Assembly (NCBI RefSeq): GCF_042652085.1
Contig: NZ_JBHSJF010000005.1
Location: 400,948-464,947 of the forward strand
DNA from: Flaviflagellibacter deserti
Lineage (GTDB): Bacteria; Pseudomonadota; Alphaproteobacteria; Rhizobiales; Methylopilaceae
DNA length: 64,000 bases
Direction of reading: 5' to 3'
The translations under genes and the position numbers were made by a program. The notes under the pieces are model-generated. The model did not search any database, was not told where the DNA came from, and saw nothing but the letters and a program-made list of their open reading frames with translations. Of this stretch, positions 28,499 through 37,312 are shown piece by piece. Each line of letters opens with the position of its first letter. Within the stretch, counting starts at the first letter, position 1.

Positions 28499-29579
28499 GG
28501 CCGTCCAGCCTATCCTGCAGCAGGGCAAGCACCGGCCATTCTTCGGGCTTCAGCCCATGCGGCCGACGGCGCCCGTGAACGGCGGATTTGAGATCATCCG
28601 TGAGTGTGCCTTCCAGATAGGCCTCGATGACGGCCGGGTGGACATAGCAGCGGCGGGAAATCGCACGCGTATTCACCAGCCGTTCCGCAACCCGGTCGAT
28701 CGCCGCGTTCAGTTTCCGCGTCGCCTCCGTCTTGGTCGAGAAGCCGCCGAGATCGACCAGAGCATGCGCGGCGGTCACGGTGCCGGCCCAGGTCCGGAAA
28801 TGCTTGGCGCTGAAACCCGACCCGCCGATCTCGCGGATATAGTCGTTGACGTCGTGCGAGGCGACCGAATGCGGCTCGCCGTCGCCGTTCATGTACTGGA
28901 ACAGGTTCTGGCCCGGCATTTCCTGGCACTGGCGGATGATGCGGGCGATGCGCCGGTCGCGCACGGTGAGCTTCCAGCTCTTGCCGCTCTTGCCCTTGAA
29001 CGAGAACAGCAGCCGCTCGCTGCCGGCCTCGACATGCTTGTTGCGAAGCGTCGTCAGCCCGAAGCTCTTATTGGCCTCGGCATATTTCTCATTGCCGATA
29101 CGGATCAGGGTCGTGTCCAGCAGGTGGACGACCGTTCCCAGCACCTTCTCGCGGCAGAGACCGCGCAGCGCCATGTCGTCGTCGATCCGCCGGCGCATTT
29201 TCGGCAGCATCTCGGCGAACTCGATCAGCCGCTCGTATTTCGTCTCGTCGCGGATCTCGTGCCATTTCGGGTGGTAGCGGTATTGCTTGCGGCCCTTGGC
29301 GTCACGCCCCGTCGCCTGGATGTGGCCGCTGGCCTTGGGGCAGATCCAGACATCGACATATGCCGGCGGGATCGCGAGGCTGCGGATGCGCTCGAGCGTC
29401 TTTTCGTCCCGCAACAGATCGCCGTTCGGCCCGTAATAGGCGAAGCGCAGGCCGGATTTCTTTCGGGTGATGCCCGGATTCTCGTCTGTCACATAGACGA
29501 GGCCGGCATTCTCGGCGGAGAGAGCGGGATCATGGGCCGGGCAGGCATCGTCATCCGGAACGAGCAAAGCGTCGGCCAT
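28485..29579 (-). CDS. DNA topoisomerase IB (poxvirus/bacterial type)
   Basis: 364 aa enzyme that relaxes supercoils by nicking one strand. N-domain begins near LVYVTDENPGITRKKSG; catalytic residues are visible in YAEANKSFGLTTLRNKHVE, KSGKSWKLTVRD, and AKHFRTWAGTVTAA, with the active-site Tyr in AISRRCYVHPAVIEAYLEG. Start chosen at ATG 29579 with GGGAG upstream. Such enzymes are common accessory genes in Rhizobiales and are often near stress genes. A weak TGAAC-N17-AGTT lies upstream. Confidence 0.9.
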   Translation of the reverse strand: MADALLVPDDDACPAHDPALSAENAGLVYVTDENPGITRKKSGLRFAYYGPNGDLLRDEKTLERIRSLAIPPAYVDVWICPKASGHIQATGRDAKGRKQYRYHPKWHEIRDETKYERLIEFAEMLPKMRRRIDDDMALRGLCREKVLGTVVHLLDTTLIRIGNEKYAEANKSFGLTTLRNKHVEAGSERLLFSFKGKSGKSWKLTVRDRRIARIIRQCQEMPGQNLFQYMNGDGEPHSVASHDVNDYIREIGGSGFSAKHFRTWAGTVTAAHALVDLGGFSTKTEATRKLNAAIDRVAERLVNTRAISRRCYVHPAVIEAYLEGTLTDDLKSAVHGRRRPHGLKPEEWPVLALLQDRLDGRNKS

Positions 29580-29719
29580 CACCACTCCCACATGAACTCG
29601 CGTGGATAAACTCGCCCGGAGGGCAAGAGGTTCAGTTCGCGGACAGCGTGGCATCACAGCCAAGTTGCGAAGCGGGAGCCGGGCGTTTATAGCGGCACCT
29701 CCGCTCGCAAGAGCGGTCC

Positions 29720-29809
29720 GGAGGGGTGGCCGAGTGGTTGAAGGCGCACGCCTGGAAAGTGTGTATACGGGAAACCGTATCGGGGGTTCGAATCCCCCTC
29801 CCTCCGCCA
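29720..29809 (+). tRNA. tRNA-Ser (anticodon GGA)
   Basis: 90 nt class II tRNA. Acceptor stem GGAGGGG (29720-29726) pairs with TCCCTCC (29799-29805); discriminator G and encoded CCA end at 29809. The anticodon loop holds GGA at 29754-29756, the long variable arm is GTATACGGGAAACCGTAT-like, and the T arm is GGGGGTTCGAATCCCCC. Genes to the right look accessory, so this tRNA may be an island integration point. Confidence 0.97.
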
Positions 29810-30145
29810 GACATTAAGCTATTGTTATAGCTATTCTTTCTGACCTTATGCTTGGTTCCTAAGCCTCGGAAATGTCGCTTGCTTTGGCATAGTCCAAAGT
29901 CTCCGCTCCCCCTCCGGACTTCATTTTTGCGCGCAAATCGGCGGCCGATCTAACTGGATTCTTCGGAGGGCACGCACCCACTACGGTTTCGAGTTTGCCG
30001 CGATGCAGATCGCCCGCCCACGCTCCATCGCGCGGAGCAATTCCTCTCGCGGAAACCGCTGAAGTTGCGTAAGTTACACTCTACATCCGACGCGGCAGTA
30101 GAGTTCGATGGTGAGTCCTCGTCCAACGCCAACGGAGGATGCCGG
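29810..30145. other. Gene-free stretch after tRNA-Ser
   Basis: 336 bp between the tRNA and the PpiC-like gene. No credible frame in either strand, no integrase remnant and no clear repeat. Base composition is mixed. It must hold the promoter of the PpiC-HupE-DUF3604 unit. Confidence 0.55.
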
Positions 30146-31006
30146 GTGAAACTCCTCCAAGAACCGCTCGTCCATTTCGTCGCCGCAGGCACGGTCCTGT
30201 TCGCCGTTTATAGTTGGCTCAACAAAGATAGCGTCGAAATTGCGGGAGTGCCGCCGGTCCGGATCGGTGAGGGCGAACTGAGGTGGGTCGAGGAAACCTG
30301 GAGCAGGCAATGGCTCCGGTCGCCTTCAAAAGAAGAGCTGTCTGGGTTTGTTGCCGAACTCGTCAATGAAGAGCTCCTTGCCCGCGAGGCGCTCGAAATG
30401 GGGCTCGACAAGGATGACACGATTATCCGCCGTCGACTGGCGCAGAAGCTTAAGTTCATCGTCGACGACACTGCACGGCTCGGCGAGCCGACGGATGATG
30501 TGTTGCGTGCCTACTACGAGAAGAATTTGGCGCGCTTCACACATGGCGCAACGGTGTCGTTCGTCCACGCGTTCTTCAACACCGGAACCCGTTCAAATGC
30601 GGAAGGTGACGCGAGAGCGATATTAAAGGCTGGGCCCAGTCCTAATGCAGGAGATCGGTTTCTGCTCGGCAATGGATTTCCCAATGCCGATGCGCAGGCG
30701 GTATCGAACGTCTTTGGTCCGGACTTCGCACGAGAGCTCTTCAGAGCGGTCCCTGGAACATGGTCGGGACCGATCAAGTCCGCCTACGGCTATCATCTTG
30801 CGCTGATCGACAGAAAGAACGAGGCGGCGCAACTCCCGTTCAACGAGGTGCGCGACAAAGTGGTCGCGGCATGGCGCGTTGAGAAACAGGACGAGGCTTA
30901 CGCCGCCTATATCGCGCGGCTTCGCGAGAAGTATGGCGTCGAATTTGACCAGAGCGTGAAGGCATTGCTCGACGACACGCCCGCCAAAAGCTTGGTGGCG
31001 AAATGA
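30146..31006 (+). CDS. PpiC/parvulin-like peptidyl-prolyl isomerase, membrane-anchored
   Basis: 286 aa. One N-terminal membrane anchor (about 9-25: VHFVAAGTVLFAVYSWL) puts the rest in the periplasm. A SurA-like helical chaperone part (about 45-135) precedes a divergent parvulin domain (about 145-240) ending with the usual GPIKSAYGYHLALIDRK. Start chosen at GTG 30146 because GGAGG is seven bases upstream; an in-frame ATG at 30065 lacks a site. It overlaps the HupE-like gene by four bases (ATGA). By position it may fold or mature the products of the next two genes. Confidence 0.83.
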   Translation: MKLLQEPLVHFVAAGTVLFAVYSWLNKDSVEIAGVPPVRIGEGELRWVEETWSRQWLRSPSKEELSGFVAELVNEELLAREALEMGLDKDDTIIRRRLAQKLKFIVDDTARLGEPTDDVLRAYYEKNLARFTHGATVSFVHAFFNTGTRSNAEGDARAILKAGPSPNAGDRFLLGNGFPNADAQAVSNVFGPDFARELFRAVPGTWSGPIKSAYGYHLALIDRKNEAAQLPFNEVRDKVVAAWRVEKQDEAYAAYIARLREKYGVEFDQSVKALLDDTPAKSLVAK

Positions 31007-31998
31007 AATTCCTCTCGCATTTCCCTTTCCTCTGTCTTCTGCTGATGGCAGCGATGGCGAGCACGGCGGCTCATGAAGTGCGTCCGGCCCTGCTCGACAT
31101 CCGCGAGGAAGCGCCAGGCGAATTTAGCATTCTCTTCAAGACGCCGATGCAGGGCGATGCCCGACTGTCATTGCGCGCAACGTTTTCCGGCAGAAATGAA
31201 GCTCTGACACCGATGGTCGAGCGTCCGACCGGAGACGCCATGGTGCAGTCCTGGCAGCTGCGGGCGATTGAGCCGCTGGCCGGGCAGCGCGTACTAATCG
31301 ATGGGCTGCAGAGTACGATGACGGAAGCCCTGGTGCGTGCCGAATTTCAGAATGGAAATGTCTGGACCGGGCGACTGACACCGGCGGTGCCGTCGGCGAC
31401 AATCCCGGAAGCGCAGAGCAAATGGGAAGTGATCGCGGCCTACTTACGAAGCGGCGTCGAGCACATTCTGTTCGGTTTCGACCATCTGCTGTTCGTGACA
31501 GCGCTGATGATGATCGTTCGGGACTGGCGCATTCTGGTGAAGACGATCACCGCCTTCACCGTCGCACATTCGATAACGCTGACGCTCGCCAGCCTTAAGA
31601 TAGCCAGTCTGCCATCGGCCCCTGTCGAGGGCGTCATCGCGCTCAGTATACTGCTAGTCGCCACCGAAATCGCGCGCAAGGAACGCGGCCAAACAAGTCT
31701 GACGGTTCGGTGGCCGTGGGCTGTCGCCTTCGCCTTCGGACTGCTGCACGGCTTCGGATTTGCTGGCGCGCTAGCCGATGTCGGGCTACCGGGCGGCGAT
31801 ATTCCACTGGCCCTGTTCTCATTCAATCTCGGCGTCGAGATCGGGCAGCTAATCTACATCGCTGCGGTTCTTTTCATTGTCGCGATGATCCGCCGCGTCG
31901 TTACCGTTCCGCGCCAGGCCGTCACCGCCGTGGCGTACGGCATCGGTACAATGGCAGCGTTCTGGACCATCGAAAGGCTGACCAACGCGTTCTTGTAA
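31003..31998 (+). CDS. HupE/UreJ-family membrane protein with periplasmic N-domain
   Basis: 331 aa. Signal sequence (1-23, ending ASTAAHE), a soluble beta-rich domain (about 24-140), then about six membrane segments with the HupE/UreJ histidine blocks GVEHILFGFDHLLFV, FTVAHSITLTLASL, GLLHGFGFAGAL and FNLGVEIGQL. HupE/UreJ proteins move nickel or related metals in hydrogenase and urease gene sets, but no such enzymes are here. Coupled to the PpiC gene and 16 bp before the DUF3604 gene. A metal-transfer role is an inference from the family. Confidence 0.85.
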   Translation: MKFLSHFPFLCLLLMAAMASTAAHEVRPALLDIREEAPGEFSILFKTPMQGDARLSLRATFSGRNEALTPMVERPTGDAMVQSWQLRAIEPLAGQRVLIDGLQSTMTEALVRAEFQNGNVWTGRLTPAVPSATIPEAQSKWEVIAAYLRSGVEHILFGFDHLLFVTALMMIVRDWRILVKTITAFTVAHSITLTLASLKIASLPSAPVEGVIALSILLVATEIARKERGQTSLTVRWPWAVAFAFGLLHGFGFAGALADVGLPGGDIPLALFSFNLGVEIGQLIYIAAVLFIVAMIRRVVTVPRQAVTAVAYGIGTMAAFWTIERLTNAFL

Positions 31999-32014
31999 CT
32001 ACGGAGGAAGCGTC

Positions 32015-33982
32015 ATGAGCACCTGCATTCGCAGACTTAAGGCATTTTTGTCGCGCAAGACGGTTCTCATCGGCGTTTTCGCCGCTTTTGCCCTTCCTGC
32101 CGGAGCGCAAGAAGCCGCCGGCAGCGATATCGGCACGCTGGACAAGGCTGAGGCCGAGAAGCTCTTTCCAACGCAGCGTCCATACTCGCCGTATGCAGGA
32201 CGGAACTTTCCGACGCGTCCGTTCTTCGGCGACACCCACCTCCATACATCGTTCTCGATGGATGCTGGCGCGTTCGGCGCCAAAATCGATCCGCGTGACG
32301 CCTATCGCCTGGCCAAGGGCCAGGAACTAACGGCTTCGTCAGGACAACCCGTGAAATTGTCGCGGCCGCTCGATTTCCTGGTTGTCGCCGATCATTCCGA
32401 CAACATGGGCTTTTTCCCCGATCTTCTCAAAGGCAAGCCCGCGCTGCTCGCCGATCCTCTCGGCCGCAAATGGTACAACATGATGCAGAACGGCCAGGGT
32501 GCCGCGGCTGCGGTCGACATCATCACTTCGTTCGGTGCGGGCAAGTTCAAGGGACCAATCCTCTACACGCCGGATAGCGACGCCTACCGCTCCGCTTGGC
32601 ACGAGACAATCGACGCCGCAGAGGAAGCCAACGACCCGGGACGGTTCACCGCCTTCATCGGATACGAGTGGACGTCGAACACGGGCGGTAACAACCTGCA
32701 TCGCAACGTCATCTTCCGGGATAATGGCACTCTCGCGCGTCAGGTCGTGCCCTACACCGTCCTCCCGCCGGGAAGCGACAATCCGCGCGATCTGTGGAAA
32801 TGGATGGCGGCCTACGAAGAGAAGACCGGCGGCCACGTGCTGGCCATCTCGCACAATGGAAATCTCTCGAACGGGCGCATGTTCCCGGTCATCGAGCCCG
32901 GAGTGAACAAGCCGATCGACCGCGAATATGCCGAAACACGCGCGCGCTGGGAGCGTCTTTACGAGGCGACGCAGATCAAGGGCGATAGCGAGACGCATCC
33001 CTTCCTGTCGCCGAACGACGAATTCGCGAATTTCGAGCGCTGGGACAAGGGCAATCTCGACCTGACCGAAGCCAAGAAACCGGAGATGCTGGAATTCGAA
33101 CATGCCCGGGCGGCACTCAAGAACGGACTGAAGCTTGAAGCGCGGCTCGGCGTCAATCCTTACAAGTTCGGTATGATCGGCTCGACGGACGCCCATACTG
33201 GCCTAACCGCGGTGGAAGAGGAGAATTTCTTCGGCAAGACATCGAGCACCGAACCTTCCGCTGAGCGGCTGACCGCCACCTTCGTGAAGAGGGGCGACCT
33301 CGCCATCATGGACTGGCAGCAGACCGCATCGGGCTATGCCGCCGTCTGGGCCACGGAAAATACACGCGCGAGCCTGTTCGATGCGATGGAGCGCCGCGAG
33401 ACCTATGCGACCACCGGACCCCGCATGGCGGTGCGCCTATTCGGCGGTTGGGACTTCACCGCCGCCGACGCCAACAGCCGCAGCCCCGCGATTGCGGGCT
33501 ACATGAAGGGCGTGCCGATGGGGGGAGATCTTGGTCCCGCTCCCTCCGCCAGTAAGTCTCCAACCTTCCTCGTGGCAGCGCTGAAGGATCCGATCGGCGC
33601 CAATCTCGATCGCTACCAGATCATAAAGGGATGGCTCGACGCCGCAGGCGTGCTTCGTGAAAAGGTCTACGACGTTGCGTGGTCAGGCGAGCGCAAGCCC
33701 GGCACGAATGGCAAAGTGCCCGCGGTCGGAACGACGGTCGATGTCGCGAATGCAATCTGGACCAACACAATCGGATCGCCGGAGCTTATCGGGGTATGGA
33801 CCGACCCGGAGTTCGACCCCTCTCAGCGGGCGTTTTACTACGGCCGCGTTCTCGAAATCCCGACGCCGCGCTGGACGGCCTATGATGCCAAATACTTTGG
33901 CGTGCGGCCGCCGGAAGGCGCGGTGATGGAAATGCAGGAGCGCGCCTACACGTCGCCGATCTGGTATGCGCCGAACGGTTGA
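32015..33982 (+). CDS. DUF3604 protein, PHP-like putative metallohydrolase, secreted
   Basis: 655 aa. Signal peptide (about 12-30, LIGVFAAFALPAGA, cleavage after GAQE). Metal-binding blocks resemble a PHP phosphoesterase fold: FFGDTHLHTSFSMDAG (HxH) near 73, FLVVADHSDNMG near 128, FIGYEWTS, AISHNGNLSNG and MIGSTDAHTGL near 390. Catalytic activity of the family is not established to my knowledge. RBS GGAGG is six bases before ATG. Third gene of the PpiC-HupE-DUF3604 unit, which suggests that a periplasmic metalloenzyme is loaded by the HupE-like protein. Confidence 0.88.
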   Translation: MSTCIRRLKAFLSRKTVLIGVFAAFALPAGAQEAAGSDIGTLDKAEAEKLFPTQRPYSPYAGRNFPTRPFFGDTHLHTSFSMDAGAFGAKIDPRDAYRLAKGQELTASSGQPVKLSRPLDFLVVADHSDNMGFFPDLLKGKPALLADPLGRKWYNMMQNGQGAAAAVDIITSFGAGKFKGPILYTPDSDAYRSAWHETIDAAEEANDPGRFTAFIGYEWTSNTGGNNLHRNVIFRDNGTLARQVVPYTVLPPGSDNPRDLWKWMAAYEEKTGGHVLAISHNGNLSNGRMFPVIEPGVNKPIDREYAETRARWERLYEATQIKGDSETHPFLSPNDEFANFERWDKGNLDLTEAKKPEMLEFEHARAALKNGLKLEARLGVNPYKFGMIGSTDAHTGLTAVEEENFFGKTSSTEPSAERLTATFVKRGDLAIMDWQQTASGYAAVWATENTRASLFDAMERRETYATTGPRMAVRLFGGWDFTAADANSRSPAIAGYMKGVPMGGDLGPAPSASKSPTFLVAALKDPIGANLDRYQIIKGWLDAAGVLREKVYDVAWSGERKPGTNGKVPAVGTTVDVANAIWTNTIGSPELIGVWTDPEFDPSQRAFYYGRVLEIPTPRWTAYDAKYFGVRPPEGAVMEMQERAYTSPIWYAPNG

Positions 33983-34323
33983 TTGCGACCGTATCGATAG
34001 CAGAGCCAGTTGAGTGTCGCTGAGTGTCATGACCCGTTCTCCTGTCTCGACGGCTCATGCCGTAACCGTGACAGGCCCCGGACCGGATCAGGCGGGGCGC
34101 CGACCGGTCGACCCGGTCGGTATCAGCAATGCTTGTGGAGACGGATGCCAGTCCTTTCTGACGCATCCCTATGATCGGCCGATGTAGCGGCTGCCTGGAT
34201 TCCGACGTACGGCATGGCATGCAGTGAGCGCTGTCGACTTTTGATCGGAAAGTTTGTCGCATCCTCGCATTGGAACGATTCCAGCCTCTCGCGCCTGATT
34301 CGCGCGGCGTGGGAGACTCCTAA
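33983..34323. other. Gene-free stretch with one stem-loop
   Basis: 341 bp after the DUF3604 gene. An eight-pair stem CCGACCGG / CCGGTCGG with loop TCGAC sits at 34100-34120, without a T run. No coding frame is convincing. The final 60 bases should hold the promoter and RBS of the ribbon-helix-helix gene. Confidence 0.5.
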
Positions 34324-34563
34324 ATGGCAAAGCAAATCAGATTGAAGGGACCGAAAGCGAAGATAATTGGCGCACAGATACCCAATGATCTGAGCATTGC
34401 CATTGATGTATGGATCGAGCAGCACCCAGATCCGAAGCCGAGCCGATCGGATGTACTCCGCGAAGCCTTGTGCCGACTGATCTTGCCGGAGCCTCGCTCA
34501 ATCGAAGCCCCGCCGGAGGACGTTCGCTGGGAGCGTGGCGAATCGAGCCCAAGATGGCGCTGA
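34324..34563 (+). CDS. Small ribbon-helix-helix-like protein, paralogue A
   Basis: 79 aa. The middle has the pattern of a ribbon-helix-helix DNA-binding protein: strand KIIGAQIPNDLSIAID, turn, then PKPSRSDVLREALCRLI. A tail with RWERG and SPRWR follows. A paralogue at 43715 shares the core and tail almost residue for residue, and a third, looser one is at 43938. Role likely transcriptional repression, possibly of its own operon. A 63-codon membrane-protein gene overlaps its end by ten bases. No toxin gene is recognisable beside it. Confidence 0.78.
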   Translation: MAKQIRLKGPKAKIIGAQIPNDLSIAIDVWIEQHPDPKPSRSDVLREALCRLILPEPRSIEAPPEDVRWERGESSPRWR

Positions 34564-34745
34564 AACCTCCAAACCCGATCGATCAAGCTCGCCGTTTCGA
34601 AAGGGCCCTGAGGAAGACGTCAGAGGGCAGATGGTCGACGATTCAATCTCCAAGGAGAGCGGGCGCGACAGGCGCTATTGCTCTCGCAGTTGCCATCGGG
34701 AGCGCAGTCACCGCCATATGGTTGATCGCCCTTGCGCCTTTCTAA
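34554..34745 (+). CDS. Small membrane protein overlapping the ribbon-helix-helix gene
   Basis: 63 aa. The first 36 residues are basic and polar; residues 37-63 form one membrane helix (GAIALAVAIGSAVTAIWLIA). ATG 34554 lies inside the end of the upstream gene, an overlap of ten bases that fits translational coupling, since no separate RBS is seen. Function unknown. Without homologues it could also be a chance frame, but the clean hydrophobic C-terminus argues for a real product. Confidence 0.5.
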   Translation: MALKPPNPIDQARRFERALRKTSEGRWSTIQSPRRAGATGAIALAVAIGSAVTAIWLIALAPF

Positions 34746-34777
34746 TTAGATGATCTGATCCTCCGAGCCGCAATTGG

Positions 34778-35020
34778 TCACTTTGCTGGCTTTTCCGATG
34801 GGGCGGGTCGCGGAATCGGCCCGGAGTGACGAGCTCTTGGTGGGGTAACGAGCCGAAAGCGGATTGGCGCGGACTTCCAATCCCATGGAACACCGAGCCG
34901 CTCGACGCACGTTGTGAACATTGTCTGACCGTCGGAATTCATTACCTCGAAAACGGAAGCGGGTTCCCCGAGCTTCCCGCACTCATGCCAGCGGTCGAAA
35001 TGCATCCACTCGCCAGTCAT
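34778..35020 (-). CDS. Small conserved-type hypothetical protein
   Basis: 80 aa, acidic-aromatic N-half (TGEWMHFDRWHECGKLG, then FEVMNSDGQTMFTTC, VPWDWKSAPIRFR) and Pro/Arg-rich end. The run of Trp, Phe and Cys and the phrase F-E-V-x-N-x-D-G-Q-x-x-F resemble a short rhizobial hypothetical family as I remember it; I cannot verify this. GGAGG lies five bases before ATG 35020. It starts 20 bases after the serralysin stop on the same strand, so it may be co-transcribed with the protease. Confidence 0.68.
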   Translation of the reverse strand: MTGEWMHFDRWHECGKLGEPASVFEVMNSDGQTMFTTCVERLGVPWDWKSAPIRFRLVTPPRARHSGPIPRPAPSEKPAK

Positions 35021-35039
35021 GGCTCCCTCCGAAGTGGGC

Positions 35040-37124
35040 TCAGAGATAGAAGTCGGTCACTACTAACGGTGTTATGGAAGAGACGTTTATTTCGAAGTCC
35101 GCCAATCCGTCGCCATTCGTATCCCCGGACAGGACTCCGTCGACAAAGTGCAATTGCCCTGCCCTGCCCGTAAATGCGGCGTCGCCGAGATAAGTGAAAG
35201 CCTGATCTCGGCGAGCACTGATATTCGCGTCGATGCTGCGGAGATCGATCTTGTCGAGGCCCGACGTGAAATCGCTGACGGTATCGCGACCGGACTGCAG
35301 GGAGTCACCTATCGACCTAAACTGAAAAATGTCTGATCCGGCCCCACCGCTGAGGTGGTCAGCGCCGAAGCCTCCGTACAGCGTATCGTTGCCACTGCCG
35401 CCACTCAGGACATCATTCCCCAGGCCCCCGTCGAGAAAATCGAAACCATCGCCTCCGAGCAGACTGTCGATTCCGCTCCGGCCAAACAGGGTGTCATTGC
35501 TGCTACCCCCGTCCAACGTGTTTGCGCTGTCATTGCCAGACAAGACATCGGAAAAACTGCTGCCGGTCAGGTTCTCAATGCTCACATATTGATCGCCCCT
35601 GGCATCTTGGGTGTTGTACTTCGGATGAAGCAGGTCGGCGTTGACGCCGCGGGCGGCCGTCTCATAGCTAGCGGTGTCGGTCCCTGCTCCCCCATCAAGT
35701 CGATCGCTTCCCGCGCCGCCGAAAAGCAGGTCATCGCCACCGAACCCGTTAAGCTTGTCATTGCCAGCGCGCCCATCGAGTACGTCATTCCCCAGGCCGC
35801 CGTTGAGGATGTTTGCGGCGCCATCGCCCGTAAGAGTCAATGTGGTCGTGGGCGTTTGGTCCACGGTCGAGGGAGTGCCAGCGAGCAGGTCCGCAAACGA
35901 AAGCGTCTTGTCCGCGAACTGAAAGAATTCGATGCTCCAAGTTTTATCGACACCGTCGGGGATGCTCCCCCGCAAATCGGAGATCTGAAGCCATCCGTCA
36001 GCCAGTTGGCTGCAGCTGTACAGAGTTGAAAGTCCACTGAAGCAGGCCGTGTCAGTCCCCAGACCGCCGTCCAGAATGTCAGCGCCAGCCCCTCCAGTTA
36101 ATTTGTCATCGCCTGCGCCACCATTCAGTGAGTTGGCGGCTTGATTGCCAATGATCGTATCGTGCCCAGAACCACCGACCGCGTTCTCGATCAAGGAGCG
36201 CGCATCGCCATCATGCTGGAGCGCATTGGCGATATTTCCCGCCGCTAGCTTGGAGCCGTCCCACTTCAGTTTGGCGAGTTGCGCACTGGATGTGGTGGTC
36301 CATTCGCCGGGACGAAGATCTAGTTTTAGATTGGTCGTATAGGCAGACAGATCGTAGGTATCGACGCCGCCGCCATCCCAAATCGTCTGGAATATTCGAT
36401 TGGACACGGGCACGCCTTGCCCGACTCCGTCGATAAACATCTCTCCCGTCGTGGCACTCCAACGGTAGGTCGTGCTGTCGCTCAGCGTGTTGAAGTTGGC
36501 ACCGTACATGTGCTGCAAGGCGGCGATGTCATACATCATCAAAGACTGGGCATAGCCACCCGTCTCGTTGGTGTAGCCTCCCGTCGTGGAGGCACCCACG
36601 TATGATCGGTAGCTCATGATCGTGTACTCCATCGAGTCACGATCCTGCGGCATCACATAATGCTCATGCGCATGCTCGAGGCCTAGCGAGTGCCCGATTT
36701 CGTGGAGAAAGGTGGCATTCGCATAATTGCCCTTCGCGGGGTTGCTGTACCAACCTGAAGACTTGTTGAACCATGCGTCGCCGCCTTCGGCCGCTGTCGA
36801 GGGCAGGTACGCCCAAGCTGTGCTGGGATCGTTCGACATGGCGAAACGCAGATCGGCATGCTGCGTCGCGCTCTCCGCCTTTTCGGCGAATGTGATATTC
36901 GCGACGGAGCTGAACATTGTCAGGGCAGAGCGGACCGTGGCCTGCTGAGTGCTGTTCAGAGCTGCGAATTGGTTAAGGGGTTCACCCTCCCCGTAATTGG
37001 TCCCGTAGTAGGATGCGCTGGTCGGAAAGCTGTAGGTAAGTGTGCTGACCGCCCACTTTACATCCCCTAGCACTCCATCAATGTACGCGTTACCGGTAGG
37101 GGAAAGGTTTGCGACGGCTGGCAT
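35040..37124 (-). CDS. Serralysin-type metalloprotease with RTX repeats
   Basis: 694 aa secreted zinc protease. Catalytic domain about 1-240: HEIGHSLGLEH at 141-151 binds zinc, Met-turn in YTIMSYRSY near 166. An M10-type C-terminal part carries several blocks of GGxGxD calcium repeats (about 330-380, 445-500, 540-610), then a DxFxF and GDTNGDGLADFEI ending typical of type I secretion substrates. No propeptide longer than about 20 residues and no signal peptide, as expected. Start set at ATG 37124 (MPAVANLSP). No type I exporter or inhibitor gene is seen in the window. Confidence 0.92.
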   Translation of the reverse strand: MPAVANLSPTGNAYIDGVLGDVKWAVSTLTYSFPTSASYYGTNYGEGEPLNQFAALNSTQQATVRSALTMFSSVANITFAEKAESATQHADLRFAMSNDPSTAWAYLPSTAAEGGDAWFNKSSGWYSNPAKGNYANATFLHEIGHSLGLEHAHEHYVMPQDRDSMEYTIMSYRSYVGASTTGGYTNETGGYAQSLMMYDIAALQHMYGANFNTLSDSTTYRWSATTGEMFIDGVGQGVPVSNRIFQTIWDGGGVDTYDLSAYTTNLKLDLRPGEWTTTSSAQLAKLKWDGSKLAAGNIANALQHDGDARSLIENAVGGSGHDTIIGNQAANSLNGGAGDDKLTGGAGADILDGGLGTDTACFSGLSTLYSCSQLADGWLQISDLRGSIPDGVDKTWSIEFFQFADKTLSFADLLAGTPSTVDQTPTTTLTLTGDGAANILNGGLGNDVLDGRAGNDKLNGFGGDDLLFGGAGSDRLDGGAGTDTASYETAARGVNADLLHPKYNTQDARGDQYVSIENLTGSSFSDVLSGNDSANTLDGGSSNDTLFGRSGIDSLLGGDGFDFLDGGLGNDVLSGGSGNDTLYGGFGADHLSGGAGSDIFQFRSIGDSLQSGRDTVSDFTSGLDKIDLRSIDANISARRDQAFTYLGDAAFTGRAGQLHFVDGVLSGDTNGDGLADFEINVSSITPLVVTDFYL

Positions 37125-37312
37125 CAAGCAATTCCGTTGGATCAACTGAGCTCGACCTTGAGCGCAGAATGCTGCCGTACTGTTTTAAGAATAGTTCAAA
37201 TGCGGAATTTCGAACTTAACGTCGATCGCCTCGTGTGTCGGCGGCACTGCGGTGCGAATTTGGCTTTCCGCACGCTTGCCCAAAGGCGATAGTGTTCATG
37301 TTAGGAGGCCGA

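Noticed and set aside
35040..37124. GGxGxD repeats as a DNA-level repeat array
   Set aside because: The repetition is at protein level (RTX calcium repeats) and is explained by the serralysin gene.
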